DNA of 7,136 nucleotides from Ktedonobacterales bacterium (lineage in GTDB: Bacteria; Chloroflexota; Ktedonobacteria; Ktedonobacterales; JADMIN01): contig JADMIN010000121.1 of the NCBI GenBank assembly GCA_015478575.1, forward strand, positions 1-7,136, written 5' to 3'. A program made the translations under genes and the position numbers. Each line of letters begins with the position of its first letter. Position 1 is the stretch's first letter. The notes beneath the pieces are model-generated. The model was not told the DNA's origin, made no database searches, and saw only the letters and a program-made list of their open reading frames with translations. Of this stretch, positions 1 through 5,659 are shown in pieces.

Positions 1-165
1 ACCACCACCATCCTAGCGAAGACCTGCACCAATACCGGAAGTTGGGTACAAGTCTCCGCGGGCGTGACGGCGGGCCACTCCGTGACGCTGACCTTGATCA
101 GCCACGACGACAACTATGCGGGCGACGCGGCCTACACGCTCTACGACGACGTCAAAGTCAGCTAG
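1..165 (+). CDS. C-terminal end of a secreted jelly-roll/CBM-like domain protein (5' partial)
   Basis: Frame 1 is open from the first base to TAG at 163-165 and gives 54 residues; the start lies outside the window. The residues end in a pattern that reads as NTGSWVQV, then TAGHSVTLTL, then SHDDNYAGD, then YTLYDDVKVS. Alternating polar and hydrophobic beta-strands with a closing 'DDV.VS' strand are typical of the last strands of a carbohydrate-binding-like or MAM-like beta-sandwich. I recall such domains at the C-termini of secreted Chloroflexota proteins, including some S53 peptidases and other extracellular enzymes. The fragment therefore probably lies outside the cell as an adhesion or substrate-binding module; which catalytic domain precedes it, if any, cannot be seen. 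Third codon positions are mostly G or C, like the neighbouring genes. A strong hairpin follows the stop by 32 bases. I am confident that it is coding and only moderately confident of the fold. Confidence 0.72.
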   Translation, partial: TTTILAKTCTNTGSWVQVSAGVTAGHSVTLTLISHDDNYAGDAAYTLYDDVKVS

Positions 166-197
166 CGTCATAGGGCTTTCCGCGGCAACGCGGGGAA

Positions 198-225
198 AAG
201 GGATGGCCTTACGAGGCCATCCCTT
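198..225. terminator. Perfect 12-bp hairpin, probable bidirectional intrinsic terminator
   Basis: AAGGGATGGCCT (198-209) pairs with AGGCCATCCCTT (214-225) with no mismatch, around a 4-base loop TACG. On the plus strand it is followed by a T-rich stretch, CTTCTTGTGT. On the minus strand the stem is followed by TTCCCC, so the run after the loop reads CCCTTTTCCCC. It sits between two convergent genes, the stop at 165 (+) and the stop at 272 (-), which is where a shared terminator is expected. The U-tracts are imperfect on both sides, so efficiency is uncertain. Confidence 0.85.
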
Positions 226-271
226 CTTCTTGTGTCTCACGCCCCTTTCCGCCTGTGTCGGTGGGCGGTGG

Positions 272-781
272 TTAGGCGACGCTGAATTGGGCGCTGAAGA
301 GCGGTGTGTCGGAACCGGAGGGGTTCGAGCGATAGCCCAGCGCCACTCGATAGGTGCCGGTGGGCCAGGCGAGAGCGCCGGGCTTGCCGGGCGGCTGGAT
401 CTGCTGTGTGAGGGTCGCCCCCGCCGCGATGGGAATCAGGCGTGTCGCGCTCTTCAGTTGACACAGCTTCTGTGGCTGCCACGTCTGCCCATTCAGGTAC
501 TCAACGACCACGACCGTGCAATCTGACTGGTGATCCGCCGCGAGAATGCCCGATGAGAGGCCGTTGGCGATGGTCACGGATACCGTCTCGCTCGCCTGAT
601 AGCGCGATTTGCTCGTGACAAGCGTCACCTGGCCTGGCGTCACGCCGCCCGCACCGCCACTAGACGCTCCCGTGACGCCACACCCCGCCAAGAACATGAT
701 GCCCAAAGCGAGTCCAATGGTCGCCTGACACGAGGGCGACCAGCCGCATACGTGCCACCTGCGTTGCGCGAACATCCGCAT
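272..781 (-). CDS. Putative secreted lipoprotein with one Ig-like/beta-sandwich domain
   Basis: The product is 169 residues. The N-terminus carries Arg7-Arg8, then a hydrophobic stretch (about 21-33) ending in the lipobox LAGC, with Cys34 as the predicted lipidated residue. The mature protein should therefore be tethered to the outer face of the membrane. A short Ser/Gly-rich spacer (37-46) leads into a single beta-rich domain (about 50-169). It has the features 'VTLVTSKSRYQASETVSVTI', 'P.GTYRVALGY' and 'SAQFSV', as in small immunoglobulin-like extracytoplasmic domains. Cys88 and Cys107 could form a disulfide. I do not recognise a named family and assign no function. The ATG at 781 is chosen because AAGGGGG lies 7 bases upstream; the ATG two codons later would have a 13-base gap. 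The gene lies downstream of sucB on the same strand but across a 301-bp gap, so it probably has its own promoter. It converges on the secreted-protein gene at 1-165. Confidence 0.85.
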   Translation of the reverse strand: MRMFAQRRWHVCGWSPSCQATIGLALGIMFLAGCGVTGASSGGAGGVTPGQVTLVTSKSRYQASETVSVTIANGLSSGILAADHQSDCTVVVVEYLNGQTWQPQKLCQLKSATRLIPIAAGATLTQQIQPPGKPGALAWPTGTYRVALGYRSNPSGSDTPLFSAQFSVA

Positions 782-788
782 CTGTCTG

Positions 789-795
789 CCCCCTT
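789..795 (-). promoter_or_regulatory. Ribosome binding site of the lipoprotein gene
   Basis: The minus strand reads AAGGGGG here, followed by a 7-base spacer and the ATG at 781-779. This spacing decides the start in favour of the first Met over the Met two codons later. Confidence 0.7.
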
Positions 796-904
796 GTTGA
801 ACTGTTGTGCGACTATTCCCAAGCTCCCAGGGTGTGCTGGCGATTTCCGCGCGGCTGTGGCGGCGCGCCTAGAGAACGCTCCTAAGTGGCACGGTGTCAG
901 TGCC

Positions 905-950
905 GCTGTCCGCGCGGCTTCTGCTATTTCCGCGCTGTATCGGGGACAGC
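905..950. other. Two-part inverted repeat (potential RNA stem) in the lipoprotein upstream region
   Basis: GCTGTCC (905-911) pairs with GGACAGC (944-950). Directly inside it, GCGCGG (912-917) pairs with CCGCGC (930-935). This leaves a 12-base loop and an 8-base bulge at 936-943. A smaller stem, GGCAC/GTGCC (888-904), abuts it on the lipoprotein side. Such pairings arise easily in GC-rich DNA, so a function (leader structure or RNA processing site) is only a suggestion. Confidence 0.35.
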
Positions 951-1053
951 ACGGAAGGCACGAGGATACAAGCGCCTGCCTCGCCCAATACGACGCTCCC
1001 TCTCGCGGGAAAGTTCCCCCCAGGTAGAGCAACGGCCTCAGGCGGTCACGCGC

Positions 1054-1082
1054 GCGCTTCAGCGGACAAGCGAACGAAGCGC
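1054..1082 (-). terminator. Hairpin immediately after the sucB stop, weak terminator or 3'-end stabiliser
   Basis: GCGCTTC (1054-1060) and GAAGCGC (1076-1082) are perfect 7-base complements around a 15-base loop, and the stem begins at the base after the sucB TGA (1085-1083). There is no T-run after the stem on the minus strand, so it is not a canonical intrinsic terminator. It could protect the operon transcript's 3' end or act with Rho. Confidence 0.35.
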
Positions 1083-2402
1083 TCAGCCCTCCAGTAAGAG
1101 CGTTTCGGCATCCTCTAGCAACTCTTTCACGCGCACGAGAAAGCTGACCGCCTCTTTGCCGTCAATGATGCGATGGTCATAGGAGACGGCAAGGTACATC
1201 ATCGGGTGGATGACGACCTGGCCGTTGAGGGCGATGGGCCGCTCCTCGATCTTGTGCATGCCTAGGATGCCCACCTGCGGTGTGTTGAGGATGGGCGTGG
1301 AGAGTAGCGAGCCGAACGTCCCGCCGTTGGTGATGGTGAACGTTCCCCCTTGCAACTCCTCCAGCGTCAGCGTATTCTGGCGCGCCTTCTCGGCCAGCGC
1401 CGCGATCCGCCGCTCGATCTCGGCGAAGGTCAGCCGGTCAGCGTCGCGCAGCACCGGCACGACTAACCCCTCATCCAGACCCACCGCGATGCCAATGTCG
1501 TAATAGCGCTTGATGACCAACTCATCCCCTTGCAGCTCGGCGTTGAGCCGTGGATAGGCCTTGAGCGCGCCGATGACCGCGCGAGTGAAGAACGACATAT
1601 AGCCCAGCCCGACGCCGTGCCGCTCCTTGAAGGCCTGGCGGCGGCGCCCGCGCAACTCCATGATGGCGCTCATATCCACTTCGTTGAAGGTGGTGAGGAT
1701 GGCGGCGGTGCGCTGCGCTTCTACCAGCCGCCGCGCGATGGTGAGCCGCCGACGCGAGAGGCGCACGCGCTCCTCAGCACGCGGCGGCGCGGGAACTGGG
1801 CGCGCCGCGACGGGGGCCGCCGAAGACGCTGGCGCGGGGGCGGCAGGCGTCGGTGAAGCGACGGGCGGGCGCGCACTTGGTTGGGCGGCGACGGGCGTGG
1901 ATGGTGGTGTGGATGGTGGTGTGGATATCGTGCCATTCTCAGCCCGCTGGCCCTCCAGGTAGGTGCTGATGTCGCTCTGGGTGATGCGCCCGCCGGGTCC
2001 GGTGCCCCTGACCTGATGTGGGTCAATACCCCGCTCCTCGGCCATGCGCCGGGCAAGCGGAGTTACGCGGTCGGGCGCGGCTGGCGGAGCCTGCGGCGGT
2101 GGCGCGGGGGTCGCCGACGCGGTCGCGGGAGGATCGGCGGCGGCCACGGTGGCGTGTGTCGCCGACGCTTCGCCGACAATCGCCAGCGTCTCGCCGCTCC
2201 CTACGGTCTCGCCCTCGCCCTTGACGATGGTGGCGAGCACACCCGCACTGGGCGCTGCCACCTCCATATTGACCTTCTCCGTCTCAAGCTCCACCACGAT
2301 CTCGCCCTGCGCGACCGCGTCACCCTCGTGCTTGAGCCAGTGGCCCACAGTGGCCTCGACGATGGATTCGCCCAGCGTCGGCACCACAATCTCATTCGGC
2401 AT
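1083..2402 (-). CDS. sucB: Dihydrolipoyllysine-residue succinyltransferase, E2 of 2-oxoglutarate dehydrogenase
   Basis: This E2 core enzyme transfers the succinyl group from lipoamide to CoA in the TCA cycle, in the cytoplasm. The 439 residues show the full E2 layout. The lipoyl domain (about 1-77) begins with VPTLGESI and carries the lipoylated lysine K43 in ETEKVNMEV. The peripheral subunit-binding domain (about 112-149) contains TPLARRMAEERGID and GTGPGGRIT. A Pro/Ala-rich linker (about 155-208) leads to the catalytic acyltransferase domain (about 212-439). That domain has TFTITNGGTFGS (354-365) and the active-site motif DHRIIDG, with His410 and Asp414. The ETEKVNMEV form and the sucA neighbour favour succinyl- over acetyl-transferase. 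The frame stays open 115 codons further upstream, but that part lies inside sucA and is unlike E2. The ATG at 2402 has AAGGGGGG just before it and starts exactly at the lipoyl domain. It overlaps the sucA end by 11 nt. Confidence 0.97.
   Translation of the reverse strand: MPNEIVVPTLGESIVEATVGHWLKHEGDAVAQGEIVVELETEKVNMEVAAPSAGVLATIVKGEGETVGSGETLAIVGEASATHATVAAADPPATASATPAPPPQAPPAAPDRVTPLARRMAEERGIDPHQVRGTGPGGRITQSDISTYLEGQRAENGTISTPPSTPPSTPVAAQPSARPPVASPTPAAPAPASSAAPVAARPVPAPPRAEERVRLSRRRLTIARRLVEAQRTAAILTTFNEVDMSAIMELRGRRRQAFKERHGVGLGYMSFFTRAVIGALKAYPRLNAELQGDELVIKRYYDIGIAVGLDEGLVVPVLRDADRLTFAEIERRIAALAEKARQNTLTLEELQGGTFTITNGGTFGSLLSTPILNTPQVGILGMHKIEERPIALNGQVVIHPMMYLAVSYDHRIIDGKEAVSFLVRVKELLEDAETLLLEG
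1897..1926. repeat. 12-bp tandem repeat in the sucB linker
   Basis: The unit GTGGATGGTGGT (plus strand) occurs twice in direct succession (1897-1908 and 1909-1920), followed by half a unit (1921-1926). On the coding strand it encodes the Thr-Pro-Pro-Ser repeat at about residues 161-170 of the E2 linker. Because the unit is a multiple of three, copy-number changes would keep the frame and only alter linker length. Confidence 0.85.
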
Positions 2403-5310
2403 GTTGCCCCCCTTGTCGCCCCATGCGGACCGCGCGCGTATCGGCGAAGGCGGCCTCCAGAATTCGCGCTTGTTCTGTGGCATGGATCTCGGCTGATCCT
2501 TCCGCCGTGCTGGCGCGCTCCGGGCGGCCCAGATAGCGTAGCCGCCCTCGCGCAGGCAGCAGCGCGCGCAGACACGGCGCCAGGTAGTGCCATGCGCCCA
2601 TGTTGCGCGGCTCCTCCTGGAGCCAGACCAGCTCGCGCAGGTGGGGATAGCGAGCGATGACGTGGCGCAGCGCCTCTTCCGGGAAGGGATACAACTGCTC
2701 GACACGCGCGACGGCGATCCGCTCCAGCGCCCCCTCCGACCCCGCACCCGCCGCGTCGCGGGCGGTATCGAGATCCACCGCCACCTTGCCGCTGCAGAGA
2801 ATCAGCCGCTCCACACCCTCCCGCCGCGCCGCGGCCCCCGCGTCATCCAGCACGGGCTGGAAGCGCCCCTCGGCCAACTCGCGTAGACGAGAGCCCGCGC
2901 GCGGATGGCGCAAGAGGCTCTTGGGCGTCAGCACAATCAGGGGGCGCGGCGCGGTGCGCAGCAGCGCGGCATGCAGCCGCAGCAAGGAGAAATATTGCGC
3001 GGCGGTCGTGCAGTTGACAATGCGTAGGTTGTCTTCGGCGGCCAACTGGAGGTAGCGCTCGACGCGCCCACTGGAATGTTCCGGTCCCTGACCCTCATAC
3101 CCGTGGGGCAGCAGCAGCGCCAGCGAGGGCAGTTGTCGCCATTTGGCGCGAGCAGCGGCGATGAACTGGTCAATCAGCACTTGCCCGGCGTTGGCGAAGT
3201 CACCGAACTGTGCCTCCCAGAGGACCAGCGCTTCGGTGGCGTAGACGCTGTAGCCATACTCGAAGCCGAGCGGCGCGGCCTCGGAGAGCGGACTGTTATA
3301 GACGGCGAAGGACGCCCGCGCCTGTGGCAGCGCCTGGAGTGGAACATAGCGCGCGCCTGTCTGGGCATCGTGGAGCACGAGGTGGCGTTGGCTGAAGGTG
3401 CCGCGCTCGGTATCCTGGCCGCTGAAGCGAATCGGCGTCCCGTCCGCCAGAATGGCGGCGAAGGCTAGCGACTCGGCCAACGCCCACTCGATGCCCCCTG
3501 GCTTTTCGAGCGCCTCGCGGCGGCGCTGGAGGAGCCGCTCCAAGCGCGCATGGGGTGTAAAGCTCTCTGGGCGTGCCAGCAGCGCGGCGTTGAGCGCGCG
3601 CAACGTCTCCGCTGGGACGGCGGTGGTGGGCTGGGTGAGCGGCGGCGCCATGAGGAGCGGCGGCGGCTCGTCTGGATGATAGCGCCCGTCCGCCAGCGCG
3701 TCATAGGCCGCGCGCAGATGGGCCTGGCTGGCCTGGCGCTGGTGCTCGGCATGCTCCGCCGTCTCGATGCCCTTGCGCGCCAGTCGCTTGGCATAGAGCG
3801 TGCGCACGGTCGGGTGCGTGGTGATGGCGGCGGCGAGCCGTGGTTGGGTGAAGCTCGGCTCGTCGCCCTCGTTGTGGCCCCAGCGGCGATAGCCCACGAG
3901 GTCAATCAGGAAGTCCTTATGAAAGCGATAGCGGTAGGCCTGGGCGAGGCGGATGGTGGCGAGGCAGGCTTCGGGGTCGTCGGCGTTGACATGGACGATG
4001 GGAATCTCGAAGCCTTTGGCCAGGTCGCTGGCGTAGAGGGTCGAGCGCGCGTCGGGGGCCTCAGTGGTGAAGCCGATCTGGTTGTTGACGATGAGGTGGA
4101 TGGTGCCGCCGATGGCGTAGCCCGGCAGGCGCGAGAGATTGAGTGTCTCGGCGACCACACCCTCGCCAGGGAAGGCCGCGTCGCCATGGATGGCCACCGC
4201 CAGCGCGGCATCCACGTGCTGTGAGGGCGCACCGGGCGCATCGCGGCGCTCCTGGGCCGCGCGGGTAATGCCCGCGATCACCGGGTTCACGAACTCTAGG
4301 TGGCTGGGGTTGTGGGAGAGCGTGAGTTGTACTTGGATGGCGCCCTCTTCCTGGGCGATGGTGCGCGCGCCAAGATGGTACTTCACGTCGCCAGTCCAGC
4401 CGTAGTTGATACCCATCGAGCCTTCGGAGGGCACGAGTTCTTTGTTGGGCGCGGCATGGAACTCAGAGAAGATCGCCGCGTAGGGCTTGCCGAGGATATG
4501 GGCGAGCACCGTGAGCCGCCCTCGATGCGCCATGCCGATCACCACTTCGCGGGTGCCCGCCAGCGCGGCATCGTGAATCAGCCTGTCGAGCATCGGCACG
4601 AGCAGATCAGTGCCCTCGATGGAGAAACGCTTCTGCCCAGGAAATGTCGAGTGGAGAAAGTGCTCAAACTCCTCAACCTCGGTCAGTCGGCCCAGCAACT
4701 CGCGGCGCTCATCCGTGGTGAGCACGGGCCAGTGGGCGTCGGCTTCCACCGTCTCGCGCAGCCAGGCGCGCTCATCGAAGTCCTGCACATGGTCGAAGTC
4801 GTAGCCGATGGGGCCAGAGTAGATGGCGCGCAGGCGGGCGATGGCGCCGAGAAAGGTGCCCGGCTCCTGGCTGGCGCTGGGCCAGACGATGCTGGCGGGC
4901 AGCGCCTCCATCGCCGCGCCGGTCAGCCCATGGGTCGTCGGGTTCAGCATCGGATCGCCGGGGCGCGGCGCATCGAATGGATCAATATGCGCATCCAGGT
5001 GGCCATACTCGCGGATGCCACGGGCGAGCCGCGCCGCCGCCACCACGTCCGCGATACCAGCGGCGGGGATGACGCGCGCGGCCATCGACGCTTCCGGCGC
5101 GTGAGCCGCTACGCCGCCATTCAGCGAGGCCGTCTCAGTACTGAGCTGGGGGCCATCGGTGGGGGCAAGCACCTCCGGCGGTGGGGGCATGCGCGCGAAG
5201 AGTGCGCGCGCTGCCGGGTCCACCGCGTCAGGGTCACGCTGGTAGCGTTCGTAGAGGTCGAGCGCGTAGCCAAGGTTTGGCCCATATAAGGTATCCCACG
5301 AGATGCTCAT
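2392..5310 (-). CDS. sucA: 2-oxoglutarate dehydrogenase E1 component (thiamine diphosphate-dependent)
   Basis: SucA decarboxylates 2-oxoglutarate and passes the succinyl group to lipoyl-SucB. At 972 residues it is slightly longer than the E. coli E1 (about 930). The N-terminal helix that anchors E1 in the complex is present (YALDLYERYQRDPDAVDP, about 15-32), followed by a variable Ala/Pro-rich linker (about 41-90). Family motifs follow in order: GMAHRGRLTVL (259-269, His262), LSHNPSHLEFVNP (331-343), IHGDAAFPGEG (374-384), VNNQIGFTT (408-416), VNADDPEA (441-448) and GHNEGDEPSFTQP (478-490). The pyrimidine-binding part has GQDTERGTFSQRH (631-643) and LSEAAPLGFEYGYS (675-688) with Glu684. The C-terminal domain has LLPHGYEGQGPEHSSGR (733-749), PKSLLRHP (796-803) and WLQEEPRNMGAW (896-907). 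There is no fused E2 catalytic domain as in actinobacterial KGD. The ATG at 5310 has GGAGTGGAG 5 bases upstream and starts right at the family's N-terminal motif. It is the first gene of the sucAB operon. Confidence 0.98.
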   Translation of the reverse strand: MSISWDTLYGPNLGYALDLYERYQRDPDAVDPAARALFARMPPPPEVLAPTDGPQLSTETASLNGGVAAHAPEASMAARVIPAAGIADVVAAARLARGIREYGHLDAHIDPFDAPRPGDPMLNPTTHGLTGAAMEALPASIVWPSASQEPGTFLGAIARLRAIYSGPIGYDFDHVQDFDERAWLRETVEADAHWPVLTTDERRELLGRLTEVEEFEHFLHSTFPGQKRFSIEGTDLLVPMLDRLIHDAALAGTREVVIGMAHRGRLTVLAHILGKPYAAIFSEFHAAPNKELVPSEGSMGINYGWTGDVKYHLGARTIAQEEGAIQVQLTLSHNPSHLEFVNPVIAGITRAAQERRDAPGAPSQHVDAALAVAIHGDAAFPGEGVVAETLNLSRLPGYAIGGTIHLIVNNQIGFTTEAPDARSTLYASDLAKGFEIPIVHVNADDPEACLATIRLAQAYRYRFHKDFLIDLVGYRRWGHNEGDEPSFTQPRLAAAITTHPTVRTLYAKRLARKGIETAEHAEHQRQASQAHLRAAYDALADGRYHPDEPPPLLMAPPLTQPTTAVPAETLRALNAALLARPESFTPHARLERLLQRRREALEKPGGIEWALAESLAFAAILADGTPIRFSGQDTERGTFSQRHLVLHDAQTGARYVPLQALPQARASFAVYNSPLSEAAPLGFEYGYSVYATEALVLWEAQFGDFANAGQVLIDQFIAAARAKWRQLPSLALLLPHGYEGQGPEHSSGRVERYLQLAAEDNLRIVNCTTAAQYFSLLRLHAALLRTAPRPLIVLTPKSLLRHPRAGSRLRELAEGRFQPVLDDAGAAARREGVERLILCSGKVAVDLDTARDAAGAGSEGALERIAVARVEQLYPFPEEALRHVIARYPHLRELVWLQEEPRNMGAWHYLAPCLRALLPARGRLRYLGRPERASTAEGSAEIHATEQARILEAAFADTRAVRMGRQGGQHAE
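2407..2414 (-). promoter_or_regulatory. Ribosome binding site of sucB inside the sucA 3' end
   Basis: The minus strand reads AAGGGGGG within the last codons of sucA, 4 bases before the sucB ATG (2402-2400). The sucA TGA (2394-2392) falls 11 nt after the start of sucB, so a ribosome finishing sucA can reinitiate. This site identifies the true sucB start within a longer open frame. Confidence 0.75.
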
Positions 5311-5454
5311 CGCTGCTCCACTCCACGGCCCCGTTGCCGCTGCCCCAGGCTCCCGCGCGGCGGCATGAGCGGTCGCCTCATCTTCTCATCGTATCACGCA
5401 CTCCTCGCGTATTCTAGTCCACGAAAGCGAGGCGCGGCATACTCCAGCACGAGA

Positions 5455-5482
5455 CAAATAGGATTGAGACGCGCTGCGTCAA
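5455..5482 (-). promoter_or_regulatory. Candidate sigma-70-like promoter for sucAB
   Basis: On the minus strand TTGACG (5482-5477) is followed after 16 bases by TATTTG (5460-5455). The -35 box is good, the -10 box poor. An alternative -10 is TAGAAT (5416-5411), which lies inside the inverted repeat at 5403-5432 but has no good -35. Either would give a leader of about 90-140 nt before the sucA ATG at 5310. Confidence 0.25.
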
Positions 5483-5531
5483 CCCCTTGGATATCCTCCC
5501 GCCCCTTGGATGCCTTCCTCCTGCCGCCGTG

Positions 5532-5540
5532 TGGTAAGAT
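5532..5540 (+). promoter_or_regulatory. Candidate extended -10 promoter for the deacetylase unit
   Basis: TGGTAAGAT contains a TGn extension (5532-5534) directly before TAAGAT (5535-5540), which resembles an extended -10 box. No good -35 lies at 16-18 bases; the TTGGAT upstream is 23 bases away. A start near 5547 would give a leader of about 40 nt before the ATG at 5588. That leader would contain a small hairpin (CTGGCC 5549-5554 with GGCCAG 5560-5565) just ahead of the purine-rich ribosome binding site. Confidence 0.35.
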
Positions 5541-5570
5541 GGAGCCGCCTGGCCGTTTGGGCCAGATGGG

Positions 5571-5580
5571 AAGGGAAGGG
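5571..5580 (+). promoter_or_regulatory. Ribosome binding site for the ORF at 5588
   Basis: AAGGGAAGGG ends 7 bases before the ATG at 5588-5590. It is the only strong Shine-Dalgarno-like sequence upstream of the deacetylase coding region. It points to translation starting in the frame of the 23-codon ORF rather than directly in the deacetylase frame. Confidence 0.6.
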
Positions 5581-5587
5581 CAAGCAT

Positions 5588-5659
5588 ATGGAGCAGGAGC
5601 AGACCGGCGCGAGTGGCACGCACAACGACGCCATCCCCCGCTGGCGGCGGTCGCGATGA
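5588..5659 (+). CDS. Short 23-codon ORF overlapping the deacetylase start (leader peptide, or true N-terminus split by a frameshift)
   Basis: The ATG at 5588 follows a good ribosome binding site and opens 23 codons beginning MEQEQTGASG and ending PRWRRSR. The TGA at 5657-5659 overlaps the ATG of the deacetylase (5656-5658) as ATGA. Nearly every codon ends in G or C, as in the real genes here, so it looks translated. There are two readings. It may be a coupled leader that delivers ribosomes to the poorly preceded deacetylase ATG. Or it may be the native cytoplasmic N-terminus of the deacetylase, with a one-base frame change (sequence error, mutation or slippage) before the membrane segment. 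The acidic/polar start followed by WRRSR is what the cytoplasmic side of a single-pass membrane protein often looks like, which keeps the second reading open. Confidence 0.5.
   Translation: MEQEQTGASGTHNDAIPRWRRSR

Larger units (their letters stand above)
782..1082. other. Non-coding gap between sucB and the lipoprotein gene
   Basis: No open frame here has a ribosome binding site or protein-like composition. On the minus strand it would serve as the sucB 3' end and the lipoprotein leader. It holds several inverted repeats: GCGCTTC/GAAGCGC (1054-1060 with 1076-1082), directly abutting the sucB stop; CGAGG/CCTCG (961-965 with 979-983); the two-part stem at 905-950; and GGCAC/GTGCC (888-892 with 900-904). 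None is followed by a T-run on the minus strand, so none is a convincing intrinsic terminator. I see no clear -35/-10 pair for the lipoprotein gene. Confidence 0.6.
5311..5587. promoter_or_regulatory. Divergent intergenic region between sucA and the deacetylase unit
   Basis: This 277-bp stretch separates two divergent translation starts and must hold both promoters. It is less GC-rich in its middle (about 5385-5490), with the A/T-rich patches ATCGTATCACG, GTATTCTAG and ACAAATAGGATT. It contains an inverted repeat, CCTCGC (5403-5408) with GCGAGG (5427-5432). It also holds two imperfect direct copies of a roughly 16-bp sequence (5407-5424, GCGTATTCTAGTCCACGA, and 5437-5452, GCATACTCCAGCACGA). 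These could be regulator sites. No riboswitch or T-box fold is recognisable. Confidence 0.6.

Noticed and set aside
752..1027. 91-codon plus-strand frame across the lipoprotein start and the gap
   Set aside because: It would start at GTG without a ribosome binding site, overlaps the lipoprotein N-terminus antisense, and has no recognisable protein features.
640..1032. 130-codon minus-strand frame overlapping the lipoprotein gene
   Set aside because: It overlaps the signal peptide region of the lipoprotein in another frame, and its composition is Ala/Arg-rich without a motif. The lipoprotein frame has a ribosome binding site and lipobox instead.
1881..2660. 259-codon plus-strand frame opposite sucB and the sucA end
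   Set aside because: It is antisense to clear E2 and E1 coding sequence, its composition is Arg/Gly-rich and unlike a protein, and no ribosome binding site decides a start.
2403..2747. 115-codon N-terminal extension of sucB
   Set aside because: It overlaps the conserved C-terminal part of sucA in another frame, is Arg/Ser-rich, and the start at 2402 has its own ribosome binding site at the exact beginning of the lipoyl domain.
4300..5289. Long open frame of 329 codons on the plus strand opposite sucA
   Set aside because: It lies wholly antisense to a sucA with all family motifs intact. The translation has no recognisable domain, and long antisense frames are common opposite GC-rich genes.
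1083..5310. sucAB as part of an unusual fused or hybrid 2-oxoacid dehydrogenase
   Set aside because: Both proteins have ordinary lengths, domain order and intact motifs. There is no fusion, duplication or missing catalytic residue.
5365..5655. 97-codon N-terminal extension of the deacetylase frame
   Set aside because: It covers the divergent promoter region, shows no protein-like pattern, and would place a long non-signal stretch before the membrane segment. The candidate promoter and ribosome binding site lie within it.
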